DNA from: Qipengyuania_C sp046254955
GTDB lineage: Bacteria; Pseudomonadota; Alphaproteobacteria; Sphingomonadales; Sphingomonadaceae
Direction of reading: 5' to 3'
Length of the DNA stretch: 64,000 bases
Assembly (NCBI RefSeq): GCF_046254955.1
Contig: NZ_JBJXRG010000001.1
Span: 1,785,583-1,849,582, forward strand
How positions within the stretch are numbered: position 1 is the stretch's first letter; each line of letters starts with the position of its first letter. The position numbers were made by a program, and so were the translations under genes. Positions 63,810 through 64,000 of the stretch are shown piece after piece. Below the pieces are notes generated by a model, which was not told the origin of the DNA, made no database searches, and saw only the letters and a program-made list of their open reading frames with translations.

Positions 63810-64000
63810 TCAGAACCCGATTGCGAAGCCGATTTGTGCGGTGACGCGGTCATCGCCGGTGTTGCCTGCGATCCCGGCGCCGATGGCGAAACTGTCGCTG
63901 ACACGACCGGTGAAGCTTGCGGTATAGCCCTGCTCACCGCCATGGGTGGCGATATTGCCGCCGATGGTGAAGCGCTTGTCCGGCAGGGCGATTGCGCTGC
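63810..64000 (-). CDS. YadA-anchor-like outer-membrane protein (3' end only)
   Basis: Only the last 63 codons lie in the window; the gene continues past base 64000. The visible C-terminus alternates strand residues as in a trimeric autotransporter anchor: GGEQGYTASFTGRVSDSF, IGAGIAGNTGDDRVTAQ and the last residues IGFAIGF ending in Phe, as expected for outer-membrane insertion. The identity as YadA-type is a judgement from this short piece. Confidence 0.65.
   Translation of the reverse strand, partial: SAIALPDKRFTIGGNIATHGGEQGYTASFTGRVSDSFAIGAGIAGNTGDDRVTAQIGFAIGF

Overview
The window reads as chromosomal DNA of an alphaproteobacterium of the order Sphingomonadales, most likely Erythrobacteraceae (Erythrobacter, Altererythrobacter or a relative). 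This is inferred from the high-GC codon use, the aa3 oxidase operon order, a class I lysyl-tRNA synthetase, a ribosomal protein L21 with a long Lys/Ala tail, a TonB-dependent receptor, and many tightly overlapping (ATGA/TGATG) gene pairs. No phage, integrase, transposase or CRISPR array was seen; most of the window is core genome.

Layout. 1-3.1 kb (minus): pyrE-pdxJ-acpS-lepB-DUF3089, an overlapping operon for pyrimidine, vitamin B6, acyl-carrier-protein and secretion functions. 3.3-11.7 kb (plus): cytochrome c oxidase operon ctaC-ctaD-(epoxide-hydrolase-like gene)-ctaB-(41-aa membrane peptide)-ctaG-ctaE-surf1, running into thrC. 11.7-15.0 kb (plus): rRNA-type methyltransferase, folB, a small Rossmann-like protein and the molybdopterin genes moaA-moaD-moaE. 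15.05-16.8 kb: a small membrane protein behind a near-perfect FNR box, and convergent to it a gene for an FNR-type [4Fe-4S] regulator. 16.8-18.5 kb: rplU-rpmA with promoter and terminator, and a GNAT acetyltransferase. 18.5-24.4 kb: a diiron-type hydrolase divergent from its probable TetR repressor, ygfZ, a patatin, pyrC, rarD and a glycine-zipper protein. 24.5-31.9 kb: astD, selO, an alpha/beta hydrolase, a glycosyltransferase, and a YfgM-like/BamB outer-membrane assembly pair. 31.9-38.2 kb: rsmE-gshA-ABM monooxygenase (minus), ubiA-yedK, ArsR, and a VOC-family gene divergent from soxR with a SoxR operator between them. 38-49.4 kb: sixA-dinG-like helicase, Hpt protein, lysS, prolyl-hydroxylase-like enzyme, cytochrome b561, RcnB-like Arg-rich protein, flavin enzyme, dipeptidase and a membrane exo/endonuclease-phosphatase. 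49.6-50.2 kb: a small GIY-YIG nuclease gene bracketed by inverted copies of a short palindromic repeat, plus a second empty repeat pair. 50.3-60.3 kb: membrane protein, ettA, TonB receptor, ydbS-ydbT, a MATE exporter and an FAD oxidoreductase. 60.3-64 kb: two tRNA genes (Pro-TGG and a CAT tRNA), a soluble histidine-kinase-like protein with a degenerate ATPase domain, an Lrp regulator, a phytochelatin-synthase-like protein, and the 3' end of a probable YadA-anchored outer-membrane protein.

The most notable items are the repeat-bracketed GIY-YIG cassette, three regulator/operator pairings readable from sequence (FNR box, SoxR box, TetR dyad), the degenerate histidine kinase, and several unexplained inverted repeats. 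No large new defence or biosynthetic system is evident.
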